A DNA stretch of 64,000 bases from Pigmentiphaga sp. GTDB lineage: Bacteria > Pseudomonadota > Gammaproteobacteria > Burkholderiales > Burkholderiaceae_B. The notes beneath the pieces were generated by a model. That model did not search any database. It was given only the letters and a program-made list of their open reading frames with translations, and was not told the DNA's origin. Of the stretch, positions 18,659 to 27,102 are shown one piece after another; positions within the stretch are counted from its first letter, which is position 1; the number at the start of each line of letters is the position of its first letter. The position numbers and the translations under genes were made by a program. The DNA is taken from contig JALOAI010000017.1 of NCBI GenBank assembly GCA_023228945.1, positions 62,001-126,000 on the forward strand. The letters are read 5' to 3'.

Positions 18659-19564
18659 TCAGACTTCCGTCAATTGCTCGGCGATAGCCGAAATCGCGCC
18701 ACCCGCCAGGCTGTCCATATCGGTGGCGCGGCGGTAGATCAGACCGCTTTGAAAGCGCCAGAGCTCGCCCGGCACCGCCAACGGGCGCAGGTTCAGTTGG
18801 GCCGCGCGCCCCAGCAACTGCGACGACACGCTGGCGATACAGGAGCCCGCCATCAAGAGCGAAAACAAGGTTTCCAGCGAGCTCGCCTCGATCGCCACGC
18901 CCGGCGATTGCAGGCCATTGCGGATGAAGAATTTCTCGAGCCGATCCAGCCCGGCGTAGTCCTTGTCCAGCCCGACCAAAGGGAACTCGAGCAGACGCGC
19001 GGGCGGCACGTGCGAGAGCTGCCCCAGGGGGTGCGACTCATGGGCCATCATGAGATGCACGGTATCGAACAAATGGCGCTTGAGCAGTTCCGGGTGATCG
19101 GGGAAATCCAGCGCCGAGCAGACGACATCCAATTCGCCCTTGAGCAGTTGGGGAATCAAGGTATCGAGCACGCCCGATACGATGCGCACATGCATCTTCG
19201 AGCGCTTCGCGACCAACTGCGTCACCGCCTCAGGTATACCGTACGCCGACCATAGCGGGCCGATACCGATGGTAATCGAGCCGGCGCCGCCTTCGCGCAA
19301 TACGCGCAGCTCTTCGCGGGCCTGCCGCGACTCCAGGTCGATCAAGCGAGCACGGCGACCCAGTGCGATGCCGTACGAGGTGGGCACCATGCCGGTTGGA
19401 GTGCGGGTGAACAAGGGTACGCCAAGCTCCTCCTCCAGCCGCCGCAGGCTTTTGGATAACGCCGGCTGGGTCAGGAACAAGGCTTCGGCCGCGGTGGTGA
19501 GCTTGCGATGCTCCAGCACCGCCAGAAAACATCGCAGCAAATTGGTGTCCAGCATTGCTCTCAT
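18659..19564 (-). CDS. LysR-family transcriptional regulator
   Basis: About 301 residues. The N-terminal winged HTH contains LLRCFLAVLEHRKLTTAAEA then LFLTQPALSKSLRRLEEELG, and the C-terminal effector domain is of the type-2 periplasmic-binding fold (VGLDKDYAGLDRLEKFF). The start is ATG 19564 or ATG 19555 (MLDTNLLRCF); the first is given, the second is equally typical for the family. It sits on the same strand 200 bases upstream of the cyclase operon and 182 bases downstream of the sulfatase gene, so it is a likely local regulator of one or both. The 18459-18658 gap holds no gene and is the probable promoter region of the cyclase operon. Confidence 0.92.
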   Translation of the reverse strand: MRAMLDTNLLRCFLAVLEHRKLTTAAEALFLTQPALSKSLRRLEEELGVPLFTRTPTGMVPTSYGIALGRRARLIDLESRQAREELRVLREGGAGSITIGIGPLWSAYGIPEAVTQLVAKRSKMHVRIVSGVLDTLIPQLLKGELDVVCSALDFPDHPELLKRHLFDTVHLMMAHESHPLGQLSHVPPARLLEFPLVGLDKDYAGLDRLEKFFIRNGLQSPGVAIEASSLETLFSLLMAGSCIASVSSQLLGRAAQLNLRPLAVPGELWRFQSGLIYRRATDMDSLAGGAISAIAEQLTEV

Positions 19565-19658
19565 GTGCCATACCCCGGCTAGCCGTCGTTGGCCCAAGGA
19601 TACCGCACCCCATCCTCCGTGCCCTGACCCCTCGCCCCGCCTCATCCGAATGACGAGA

Positions 19659-19697
19659 CCAGGCATGCGGCCCTCCTTGCGGAAGGCTCATGCCTGG
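19659..19697 (-). terminator. Inverted repeat downstream of the sulfatase gene
   Basis: Arms CCAGGCATG and CATGCCTGG (9 bp, perfect) enclose a 21-base loop. It lies 50 bases past the sulfatase stop and about 95 bases before the LysR start. No U-tract follows, so it may be a factor-dependent terminator, an mRNA-stabilising hairpin or an operator. Confidence 0.4.
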
Positions 19698-19746
19698 CCG
19701 GCGCCGGAGCCCGCCAGCCTGGGCTCCACCTCTGCGGGTGCGGGGG

Positions 19747-21339
19747 CTACTCTGCGGCGCCGGGCTCCAGCACGACGCCGACCTCTTGAGCGTAGGCGTG
19801 CCATGCCGCCACCAGCTCGCGCAGCGTGCCGGACTCTTGCTCGGCAAGATCCCGGGTTTCTCCGGGATCGCTCGCGGTATGGAACAACTGCCATTGTCGA
19901 ACGGGGATCTCCGCCGCGATCTTGCGGACGCCGGGGGGCAGATAGACGGCCTTCCAGGGCCCGCGGCGAATCGCACGGCCGTAGGCGAGCTCCCATGCCA
20001 TCGCGTGCGCATCGCCATGCAACTCGTGGGCGGTACCGTTCAGCAAGCCGGCCGCGGAACGCCCCCGCATGGCAATCCTGCCGGGGGGCGGCGCGGAATC
20101 AATGTTGGCCCATTCCAGCAGCGTGGGTGCCAGATCCATGACATGGAGGAAGGCGGGGTTCTCGGTACGCTGCTGGATGCCGGGCCCGCAGGCCAGGGCG
20201 CAGGTGCGGATGCCACCCTCGGTGGTATAGCGCTTGAACAAGGAGAATGGCGCGGCCTGGGCTTGCGCCCAGGAGGGCCCTATCGACACATAGCTGTTGG
20301 CTTCGCCGAGGTTGGCCAGGCGATTATCGGCATGGGCCTGGATCCAATCGCGCCAACCGGGCAGCTCTTCACGCAGCGTACCGGAAGGCCCGTTGTCGGA
20401 GAGGAAAACGATGGTCGTGTCGGCGAGCCTGCCGGTACGCTCCAAGGCGGCCAGCACGCGGCCAATGGCGGCATCCATGGCTTCCACCATGGCGGCGTAG
20501 ATTTCCATCTTGCGGCTTTCGAGCCGGCGATCGGCCTCGGGCAGATCCTCCCAGGGCGTCAGGCCGCGGATCTCGGCCGGCACGGCCTCGGCCGTGGACA
20601 GGCCCAGGCCGCGCATACGCTCGAGCCGGCTGGCGCGCAGCGCCGCTGGCCCCGCATCGTAGCGGCCGCGATAACGATCCACCAGATGGCGCGGCGCCTG
20701 CAAAGGGCAATGCGGCGCGGTAAAGGCCAGATAACCGAACCATGGCCGGGTGTCGTCCCGCGCCTCGTCGATGAAGCCGATCATTTCATCGGCAAAGACA
20801 TCGGACGAATAGCCTCCCACGGGATAATCGATGGCTTGCCCATTGCGGCGATACTGCGAAACCCCGTGAAAGCCGGCGTTCTCGGCCGTTTGATCGTGGC
20901 CGAAATGATTGTGCTCACCTTGCAGGAGGGCAAACGAACGCTCGAACCCCGCCCTATCCGGTGGCGACTCGCCACCCACGCCCAGATGCCATTTGCCGGA
21001 CATCGCCGTGAGGTAGCCGCCGGCCCGCAAACGCTGCGCCACCGTGGCCGCGCGGCCGTTGAGATAGCCCTCGTAGCCGGGCTTACCCTGCTGTTCGGGC
21101 GTCATCAACTCCACCAGATTGCCCAGACCAACTTCGTGATGGTCACAGCCGGTCATCAGCATCGCCCGGGTGGTGGAGCACACGGGCGAGGCGTGGAAAT
21201 TGCTCCAGCGCTGGCCCCGGGCAACGAGCGCATCGAGATGAGGCGTGTCGATCTCGCCGCCGAAAGCGCCGAGATCCGACCAGCCCAGATCATCGGCGAC
21301 GATCAGCAATAGATTGGGAGTGCGTTCAGAATGCGGCAT
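19747..21339 (-). CDS. Sulfatase / arylsulfatase family protein with variant active-site motif
   Basis: A 530-residue alkaline-phosphatase-superfamily enzyme. N-terminal metal site IVADDLGWSDLG (residues 13-24) with Asp16/Asp17. The active-site region is SPVCSTTRAMLMTG (Cys54). In type I sulfatases the Cys of C-x-P-x-R is converted to formylglycine; here the Pro is Thr. GYSSDVFADEMIGF, KWHLGVGG and FLSDNGPSGT complete the metal and substrate site. There is no signal peptide, so it is cytoplasmic or uses another route. The ATG is 3 bases after the Bug stop and the ribosome site AGGAGG lies inside the Bug gene, so the two are coupled. It may cleave a sulfate, or possibly a phosphonate or other ester. 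Confidence 0.9.
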   Translation of the reverse strand: MPHSERTPNLLLIVADDLGWSDLGAFGGEIDTPHLDALVARGQRWSNFHASPVCSTTRAMLMTGCDHHEVGLGNLVELMTPEQQGKPGYEGYLNGRAATVAQRLRAGGYLTAMSGKWHLGVGGESPPDRAGFERSFALLQGEHNHFGHDQTAENAGFHGVSQYRRNGQAIDYPVGGYSSDVFADEMIGFIDEARDDTRPWFGYLAFTAPHCPLQAPRHLVDRYRGRYDAGPAALRASRLERMRGLGLSTAEAVPAEIRGLTPWEDLPEADRRLESRKMEIYAAMVEAMDAAIGRVLAALERTGRLADTTIVFLSDNGPSGTLREELPGWRDWIQAHADNRLANLGEANSYVSIGPSWAQAQAAPFSLFKRYTTEGGIRTCALACGPGIQQRTENPAFLHVMDLAPTLLEWANIDSAPPPGRIAMRGRSAAGLLNGTAHELHGDAHAMAWELAYGRAIRRGPWKAVYLPPGVRKIAAEIPVRQWQLFHTASDPGETRDLAEQESGTLRELVAAWHAYAQEVGVVLEPGAAE

Positions 21340-21342
21340 GGC

Positions 21343-22344
21343 CTAACGTTGTTCCTCCTGCTTGAGTTCGGTCACGATTTCCGCCCAGGCGTCAGCGCTT
21401 TCTTGTAGCACGGCAGCAAACTCGGCGGGTGTGCTGCTGACCGGTATGGTGCCGACATCGCCGTAGGCTTTTGCCACTTCGGGCGATTCGACCACCGCCT
21501 TGAGCTCTTGATTCAGACGCTGCACAATGGCGGGCGGCGTGCCGGCCGGAACCAGAACCCCCAGCGAATCCGCCATATCGAAGCCGGTAATCCCAAGCTC
21601 CCGCAAAGCGGGCAGATCGGGCAACAAAGGATGGCGATCATGGGTACTCACGGCGAGCGGCCGCATACGGTCGCCACCCATGTTGCTGCGCACCTGGCCA
21701 AAGCCGACGAACATGAGATCGACTTCGCCGCCCATGAGCCCCTGCACCGCGGGGGCCGCGCCTTTGTAGGGCACATGGAGAATGTCCATATCGAAGTGCT
21801 GCTTCAAAAGCTCCATCAAAAGATGGTTGATGGTACCTGCCCCGAATGACGCATAGCTCAGGCGATCCGGATTCTTCTTCGCGTACTCCACCAGCTCGGC
21901 CAGGCTCGAGACCGGCAGCTTGCCGGGATTCACGACCAGGAAGAACGGCACCCTGGCCATGAGCCCGATTGGTGACAAGTCTTTCTGCGCGTCGAAGTTT
22001 TCGGTGCCCAGCATGAGCGGGCCGGAGATCAGCATGTCCGGGTTGCCGGTGAGCAGGGTGTAGCCGTCGGGAGCGCTACGCACGACCGCCTGCACGCCGA
22101 TGGTGCCGGACGCGCCGGGGCGATTTTCGATGACGATGGGCTGGCCCAGCCGCTTGGACAATTCGTTTGCGACGACCCGCGTGGAAAAGTCGACGCCACC
22201 GCCCGGCGGCAGCGGCACGATCCAGCGAATGGCTTTATCGGGATAGTCGGTGTCTGCCAGGGCCGGGCCGCTTCCCAACAACGCGCCCACGACCAGGGCC
22301 ATCGCGGCCCAGGGACTCCCAAGAATGTTGTGCACGAAAATCAT
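21343..22344 (-). CDS. Bug/TctC-family substrate-binding protein
   Basis: A periplasmic receptor of 333 residues if started at ATG 22344. The signal peptide ends near SGPALADTDYP. The mature protein carries AIRWIVPLPPGGGVDF and IVIENRPGASGTIG, the Bug signatures. The GAGGAG ribosome site directly touches the ATG at 22344. A GTG at 22335 has better spacing (9 bases) and still keeps the signal peptide, so it may be the true start. It forms an operon with the sulfatase, suggesting that the receptor binds the sulfatase substrate or product. The promoter lies in the 68-bp module at 22390-22457. Confidence 0.9.
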   Translation of the reverse strand: MIFVHNILGSPWAAMALVVGALLGSGPALADTDYPDKAIRWIVPLPPGGGVDFSTRVVANELSKRLGQPIVIENRPGASGTIGVQAVVRSAPDGYTLLTGNPDMLISGPLMLGTENFDAQKDLSPIGLMARVPFFLVVNPGKLPVSSLAELVEYAKKNPDRLSYASFGAGTINHLLMELLKQHFDMDILHVPYKGAAPAVQGLMGGEVDLMFVGFGQVRSNMGGDRMRPLAVSTHDRHPLLPDLPALRELGITGFDMADSLGVLVPAGTPPAIVQRLNQELKAVVESPEVAKAYGDVGTIPVSSTPAEFAAVLQESADAWAEIVTELKQEEQR

Positions 22345-22389
22345 CTCCTCAATTCCAGGTTACGAAACACCCTCAGGTGTCATCCTGAA

Positions 22390-22457
22390 TCGAGTATGCC
22401 CATGCAACAGTCTTAAAGAAATTGAAAATCCGTCACCGGGCTATAACCGTGGGGAAA
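22390..22457 (-). promoter_or_regulatory. 68-bp regulatory module, copy 1 (upstream of Bug-sulfatase)
   Basis: It shares with 25119-25186 four conserved blocks at identical spacing (plus-strand reading): TCGAGTATG at offset 0, ATTGAAAA at 31, TCACCGGGC at 43 with ATAACCG at 53, and GGGAAA at 62. The sequences between blocks differ. The part CGG-N7-CCG is a dyad of the kind bound by dimeric regulators. Read toward the Bug gene, the TCGAGTATG block (complement CATACTCGA) is a possible -10 region 46 bases from the start codon. Confidence 0.65.
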
Positions 22458-22472
22458 GACGCCGGGCCGTGC

Positions 22473-23930
22473 TCAACCCATGGGTACGATCGCTTCGGCG
22501 TAGTCGTAAAGCGCTCCCAGGATGGCCTCTCCCCGCTCGTCGTCGATTTGCTCCGAGAGCGCATCGATGCGCTCGAACATTCCTTCGGCGGTGAGCGCGC
22601 CACCGGCGCCGCCCAGCAGGCGTGCGGCCCGGTGGGCCTCCCAGCGCTCGGCCTCGGCTTCGGTGAGCGTGTCGGGAAAATTGCGTGCCCGATAGCGGAA
22701 CAAAAGCTCGTCCAGGCGGGAATCATCAAAGCCCGTGCGAGCATCCACGAGCTCCGTCGCGGCCAGCATGCGCAAACGCTGCAGGCGGCGACGATCGTCG
22801 TTGCCGATGAAACCGCCGTAGAGGTCTTCGTCCACATCGGGCGCCGGTGCCGTGGGCCGCTGAAACACACTCGCCCAGATTGCGCTCATATCCGGCAGAT
22901 CACGCGCCACGGTCGCGTGGCGCAGGGCGGTGGCCATGTCGATGCCCCAGCGTTCGGCCATGGCCGGCGTCAGGGTCTTGAGATTACCCACCACCATGGG
23001 CGATTTGTTGAGATGCACCGACTTGATGGGCAGGCGGCTCAAGCCAGCGGCAAGATCCTCGGTTCTGGTGAACAGGCGTTCCCGAATGGCGTCGGCGTCG
23101 AGAGCCGCGAGCTCGGAGGGATCGTGCGTCAGATCCCAGGCGATCAGCTCGTTTTTATTGACGGGGTGGCTGGCCAGCGGCCACATCACCGCCAGGCAGC
23201 CGCGCTCGGCGGGGAACATACCGGCGACGTGCAAGAACGGTTTGGCCTCGGCCTGGCTGGCCGGCAAGCCCAGCTCGCTTGCCACGCGCTCCTTGCGGCG
23301 CAAGGCCAGGGCGAAGTCGAACAGCCGCGGCTGGCGCTGCCGGATCAGTCGCGCCAGGGCAATCGTGGCGCGCACGTCCGACAGTGCCTCGTGCGCGGCT
23401 TCGTGCGCCAGCCCGTTTGCCGCGCTCAGGTGCTCGAGCTTGAAGCTGGGCCTGCCACGCAGTTCACCCTCGGTATGTTTCGGCCATTCGATGCCATCGG
23501 GCCGCAAGGCGTAGGTCAGGCGCACGACGTCGAGCAGATCCCAGCGGCCGCAGTCGTTCTGCCATTCGCGGGCATAAGGATCGATGAGGTTGCGCCAGAA
23601 CAGAAAGCGCGTGACTTCGTCGTCGAAGCGAATCGTGTTGTAGCCCACCCCGATGGTGCCGGACCTCGCCAGCTCGGCTTCGATGCGCGCGGCAAACTCG
23701 TGCTCCGGCACGCCGCGCTCCAAACACAGCTGCGGCGTGATACCGGTGATCAGGCAAGCCTCGGGCTCGGGCAGATAGTCGTTGGCCGGCCGACAATACA
23801 GCATCACGGGTTCGCCGATCTCGTTGAGATCGGTGTCGGTGCGAATGCCGGCGAACTGCGCCGGCCGGTCTCGCCGGGGCCGGGCGCCAAAGGTTTCGTA
23901 ATCGTGCCAAAAGAAAGTGTGGGAAGTCAT
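22473..23930 (-). CDS. sbcB: Exodeoxyribonuclease I
   Basis: A 485-residue 3'-5' exonuclease that degrades single-stranded DNA and helps in mismatch repair and recombination. DEDD-fold motifs: FFWHDYETFG (Asp10 and Glu12), VGYNTIRFDDEVTRFLFW, and HEALSDVRATIALARLI. The rest follows ExoI with the C-terminal SH3-like and helical domains. The length fits the Escherichia coli enzyme (475). It starts at ATG 23930. It is a housekeeping gene set between two catabolic units that share a regulatory module, suggesting the accessory genes were assembled around it. Confidence 0.95.
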   Translation of the reverse strand: MTSHTFFWHDYETFGARPRRDRPAQFAGIRTDTDLNEIGEPVMLYCRPANDYLPEPEACLITGITPQLCLERGVPEHEFAARIEAELARSGTIGVGYNTIRFDDEVTRFLFWRNLIDPYAREWQNDCGRWDLLDVVRLTYALRPDGIEWPKHTEGELRGRPSFKLEHLSAANGLAHEAAHEALSDVRATIALARLIRQRQPRLFDFALALRRKERVASELGLPASQAEAKPFLHVAGMFPAERGCLAVMWPLASHPVNKNELIAWDLTHDPSELAALDADAIRERLFTRTEDLAAGLSRLPIKSVHLNKSPMVVGNLKTLTPAMAERWGIDMATALRHATVARDLPDMSAIWASVFQRPTAPAPDVDEDLYGGFIGNDDRRRLQRLRMLAATELVDARTGFDDSRLDELLFRYRARNFPDTLTEAEAERWEAHRAARLLGGAGGALTAEGMFERIDALSEQIDDERGEAILGALYDYAEAIVPMG

Positions 23931-24006
23931 GCCGTGCGATCGAACGTTGGGCCGCCTCCGGGCACTCGCTACCCGGAAGAATGGCTGTCGACTTTACCCA
24001 CGGCGC

Positions 24007-25062
24007 TCAGGACGCGCAAGCGGCCTCGTCTTTCAGCAAACGCTCGAGTACCCGGCGATAGCGCACGGCGCCGCCATCCACTTCAAGGAGGACCGGCGTC
24101 ACGTTCTCTTCGCCCACATGATCGATGGCACGCTGCTGCGCTTCGATCATGGGCTCATCTTCAGTGGTGAAGGCCTGCCGGCGAAGACGGGAGAGCTGCT
24201 CCATGATCTCGAGGCGCAGCGGCTCGGGGAACGGAACGGGATTCATCCTGACGGCGGCGAAATGGTAGATCGTCTTGCGCCGGCTGACCGGCGTGAGCAG
24301 ATGAAAGCCGAGCAAGGTCGTGCCCTCGGCCTGGCCTGCGCCAGGGCGGGTGACACCGGCATCGTTGACCAGCACCGACGGCGCATGCCAGGTCATGGCC
24401 GCCCAATGATCCACCAAAGCGCCATCGCGATGAAACATCAGATCGTGCAGGCCCGGCGGCGGCACCGCCGGCATCCAGCGCGACACGGTGACGGTATTTC
24501 CCGACTGCTGGACGGCGATCTCCGCCGCGGCGGTGGTCTGCGGGTTGCCGAGCACACCTTTGTGCAGGTAAGCGGTGTGTGAAAGATCCAGGAGGTTATC
24601 GACCACCAATTGATAATGGACGTCCATTTCCAGCCGATCGCGAAGCGTAACGTGCTCCTGCGGCGAGTTGTCGAGCGCCGACAGATCGGGGATTTCGGCG
24701 GGGTCGGCCGGACGATCGCCAAGCCACACCCAGATAAGCGTGTGCTTTTCACAGACCGGATAGGGGCGGACCCTGGCGCCGGCCGGGATGATGCCTTTGC
24801 CGTGGGGATTCAGCACGCAACTGCCCGAACCGTCGAAGCGCAGACCATGGTAGCCGCATTCGATCGTTCCGTCGGCGCACACCGAACCCAGGTGCAGCGG
24901 CGCACTGCGATGCGGGCAGCGATTCTCCAGCGCCGCCACGCCGCCGCCGGCGGTGCGAAACACAACGATTGCCTGGTCCAGGATGGTGATGTCCCTGGGC
25001 TCCCCTTCTTTCAGATTCTCCGCCCACATGGCCACATACCAGGCGTTCTTCAAGAAACCCAT
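24007..25062 (-). CDS. Rieske aromatic-ring oxygenase, vanillate demethylase (VanA)-like
   Basis: A 351-residue terminal oxygenase. Rieske 2Fe-2S ligands: C49-P-H51 and C69-G-Y-H72 with the normal 17-residue separation. The catalytic iron region is NLLDLSHTAYLHKG (H-x4-H with the preceding Asp that bridges subunits). The N-terminus (MGFLKNAWYVAMWAENL) is typical of VanA/LigX-type monooxygenases that O-demethylate aromatic acids. The start at ATG 25062 has GAGGAG eight bases upstream. No reductase lies beside it; the VanB-like reductase at 62057-62986 or one elsewhere must supply electrons. Its promoter holds copy 2 of the 68-bp module. Confidence 0.92.
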   Translation of the reverse strand: MGFLKNAWYVAMWAENLKEGEPRDITILDQAIVVFRTAGGGVAALENRCPHRSAPLHLGSVCADGTIECGYHGLRFDGSGSCVLNPHGKGIIPAGARVRPYPVCEKHTLIWVWLGDRPADPAEIPDLSALDNSPQEHVTLRDRLEMDVHYQLVVDNLLDLSHTAYLHKGVLGNPQTTAAAEIAVQQSGNTVTVSRWMPAVPPPGLHDLMFHRDGALVDHWAAMTWHAPSVLVNDAGVTRPGAGQAEGTTLLGFHLLTPVSRRKTIYHFAAVRMNPVPFPEPLRLEIMEQLSRLRRQAFTTEDEPMIEAQQRAIDHVGEENVTPVLLEVDGGAVRYRRVLERLLKDEAACAS

Positions 25063-25118
25063 GCCAAGACTCCTCTTCCGGACCGGCCTTTCCGGCCAAT
25101 CGATTATCGGGATACTCG

Positions 25119-25186
25119 TCGAGTATGGTGTGGGCCGCCGCAAAAGGACATTGAAAAAACATCACCGGGCCATAACCGGAGGGAAA
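25119..25186 (-). promoter_or_regulatory. 68-bp regulatory module, copy 2 (between Rieske oxygenase and permease)
   Basis: Same four blocks and spacing as 22390-22457: TCGAGTATG (25119), ATTGAAAA (25150), TCACCGGGC (25162), ATAACCG (25172), GGGAAA (25181). It lies in the 207-base divergent gap, 56 bases upstream of the Rieske start and 83 bases upstream of the permease start, so it could control both directions. Confidence 0.65.
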
Positions 25187-25269
25187 CCATTACGCGCTTC
25201 GGGTAGACTCCGCCTCGTCCGTGGCCCCGCCGTCGGCGCGCGTCTTTTCCGCTTACTTTCAGGATTCCC

Positions 25270-26679
25270 ATGGCAAGCATGCTGGCAATCATCGTTTCCC
25301 TGCTGCTCTTGATGTACCTGGCCTACCGCGGCATCACGGTGCTGCTGCTGGCCCCGCTCATGGCGGGCCTCGCGGTGCTGCTGTCGGGCGAGATCGGGCT
25401 GTTTCTGCCGATCTATACCGAGACTTTCATGCCGGCGCTGGGCGGCTATGTGATCCAGTTCCTGCCCATCTTTCTGCTTGGCGCTTTGTTCGGTCAATTG
25501 ATGGCCGACTCGGGCGCGGCATCCACGCTATCGCGCTGGATCGTCGACAAGCTGGGCGAGAAACAAGCCATCGTCACCGTGGTGCTGGCCTGCGGCCTGC
25601 TCACCTATGGCGGGGTGTCGTTGTTCGTCGTGGCCTTCGCCATCTATCCGATCGCGCGCAACCTGTTCCGTGCCGCCGATATCCCCAAGAGCCTGGTGCC
25701 CGCCACGATTGCGCTGGGCTCGTTCACCTTCACCATGACCGCCCTACCCGGCTCGCCGGCCATCCAGAACGCCATCCCCATTCCCTATTACGGCACCAAC
25801 GTGTTTGCCGCTCCAGGACTGGGCATCATCGCCGGCCTGATCATGTTCGGCTTTGGCATTTGGTGGCTGAAAGGGCGGGCAGCCAAGGCGCGGCAGGCCG
25901 GCGAAGGTTATGGGCATCACCCCGAAGACCAAGACATCCTCGAAGGCCAGGACACGCCCACCGCCGACGAGCCGCCACCCATGCCCCTGGCGCTGGCCCT
26001 GCTGCCGCTATTGCTGGTGGTGGGCGTCAATGCCCTTTTCACCTATGGCGTGTTTCCCCGCGCGGATATGACGGCGATCACCGATCGCTACTCCGAACTC
26101 GATCCGTCGCGACTGACCGGCCTGTGGGCGCTGATCATCGCCCTGGCGGTGGCCTGCACCACGCTGGTGGTGTCGCGCCTGGGGCATTGGCGGCACCTGC
26201 GCGAGACCGTGAACAAGGGCGTATTCGGCTTCATGCTGCCGCTGTTCAACACCGCCTCGGAGGTGGGGTACGGCGCGGTGATCGCCAGCCTCGCGGGCTT
26301 TACGCTGATCCGCAACGCCGTCCTCAACGTCACGCCCGGCAACCCGCTGGTGTCGGAGGCCATCGCCATGGGCACGCTGGCCGGTATCACCGGGTCGTCG
26401 TCGGGCGGCTTGAGCATTGCCCTGCAAACCCTGGGCGAAGACTACCTGCGCATGGCCGAGGCCGCCGGCATCAGCCCCGACCTGCTGCACCGCGTCGCGG
26501 TGCTGGCCGCCGGCAGCTTCGATACCCTGCCCCACTGCGGCGCCATCATCACCTTGCTGGCGATCTGCAAGCTCAACCATCGCCAGTCGTATCTCAACAT
26601 TGCTGCGGTGACCATGGGCGGCCCGCTGCTGGCGCTGGCTGTGGTCATCGCCCTGGGTACGATGTTCGGCAATTTTTGA
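25270..26679 (+). CDS. GntP-family permease
   Basis: A 469-residue polytopic inner-membrane transporter with about a dozen hydrophobic segments. The family blocks include LGALFGQLMADSGAA near residue 75, TYGGVSLFVVAFAIYPIA, and a C-terminal GITGSSSGGLSIALQ and VAVLAAGSFDTLPHCGA. The GntP family moves gluconate-like or other organic acids with protons or sodium. A hydrophilic loop rich in acidic residues and proline (EGQDTPTADEPPPMP) is cytoplasmic. Transcribed divergently from the Rieske oxygenase, it probably imports that enzyme's aromatic acid. The ATG at 25270 follows AGGATTCCC. Its TGA stop is part of the repeat at 26677-26721. Confidence 0.9.
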   Translation: MASMLAIIVSLLLLMYLAYRGITVLLLAPLMAGLAVLLSGEIGLFLPIYTETFMPALGGYVIQFLPIFLLGALFGQLMADSGAASTLSRWIVDKLGEKQAIVTVVLACGLLTYGGVSLFVVAFAIYPIARNLFRAADIPKSLVPATIALGSFTFTMTALPGSPAIQNAIPIPYYGTNVFAAPGLGIIAGLIMFGFGIWWLKGRAAKARQAGEGYGHHPEDQDILEGQDTPTADEPPPMPLALALLPLLLVVGVNALFTYGVFPRADMTAITDRYSELDPSRLTGLWALIIALAVACTTLVVSRLGHWRHLRETVNKGVFGFMLPLFNTASEVGYGAVIASLAGFTLIRNAVLNVTPGNPLVSEAIAMGTLAGITGSSSGGLSIALQTLGEDYLRMAEAAGISPDLLHRVAVLAAGSFDTLPHCGAIITLLAICKLNHRQSYLNIAAVTMGGPLLALAVVIALGTMFGNF

Positions 26680-26721
26680 CCCCGCCCTGAAGGACGGGGC
26701 TTGCGCTTGGGCGCGTGGTCA
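26677..26721 (-). repeat. Partial copy (D) of the dispersed structured repeat
   Basis: Plus strand reads TGACCCCGCCCTGAAGG then ACGGGGCTTGCGCTTGG and GCGCGTGGTCA. The inner hairpin is CCCCGCCCT/AGGACGGGG. On the minus strand it matches the first 45 bases of the full copies at 42150 and 44826; the remaining part is missing. Its first three bases are the stop codon of the permease gene. The rest of the gap to 26860 shows no other feature apart from a weak candidate promoter for the toxin-antitoxin genes. Confidence 0.65.
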
Positions 26722-26860
26722 CTGAAGGCGGGCTGCTTTTTACTGCCGTCAAACGATAAATCCGCTGGATCCCCATGAAGCGAATCATGCGATCTTTGAT
26801 GGTTTACCACATTTGTAGCAATCTGCTTGCGTGACGTGTTTTATCTGTTCGGAGGACACC

Positions 26861-27091
26861 ATGGGCACATCGACATCCATTCGCATCGACCAGACCTTGT
26901 ACGATCAGGCGCGCTCCGAAGCCGCGAGCGAGCACCGCACTATTGCCGGCCAGATCGAGTACTGGGCCAAGGTCGGTCGCGCCGCGCTGGACAATCCCGA
27001 CCTGCCGGTAAGCTTCATCGCCGAATCGCTGGCCTCGCTGGCCGAACCTCGCCGTGATGCCACGCCCTTTGTGCCGCGCTCGGCGCGTTGA
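26861..27091 (+). CDS. ParD-like antitoxin
   Basis: A 76-residue protein opening MGTSTSIRIDQTLYDQARSE, a short beta strand followed by helices as in ribbon-helix-helix antitoxins of the ParD-like group. It contains RTIAGQIEYWAKVGRAAL, typical of that family. The start is fixed by GGAGG five bases before the ATG at 26861. The toxin gene begins 11 bases after the stop. It would bind and neutralise the toxin and repress the shared promoter. The C-terminal tail (SLAEPRRDATPFVPRSAR) is the part likely to wrap the toxin. Confidence 0.85.
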   Translation: MGTSTSIRIDQTLYDQARSEAASEHRTIAGQIEYWAKVGRAALDNPDLPVSFIAESLASLAEPRRDATPFVPRSAR

Positions 27092-27102
27092 GCTGACTGT
27101 GC

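Noticed and set aside
25221..26690. Longer plus-strand frame (489 codons) overlapping the permease
   Set aside because: Arg/Pro-rich translation without membrane segments. The alternative frame gives a complete GntP permease with a ribosome site.
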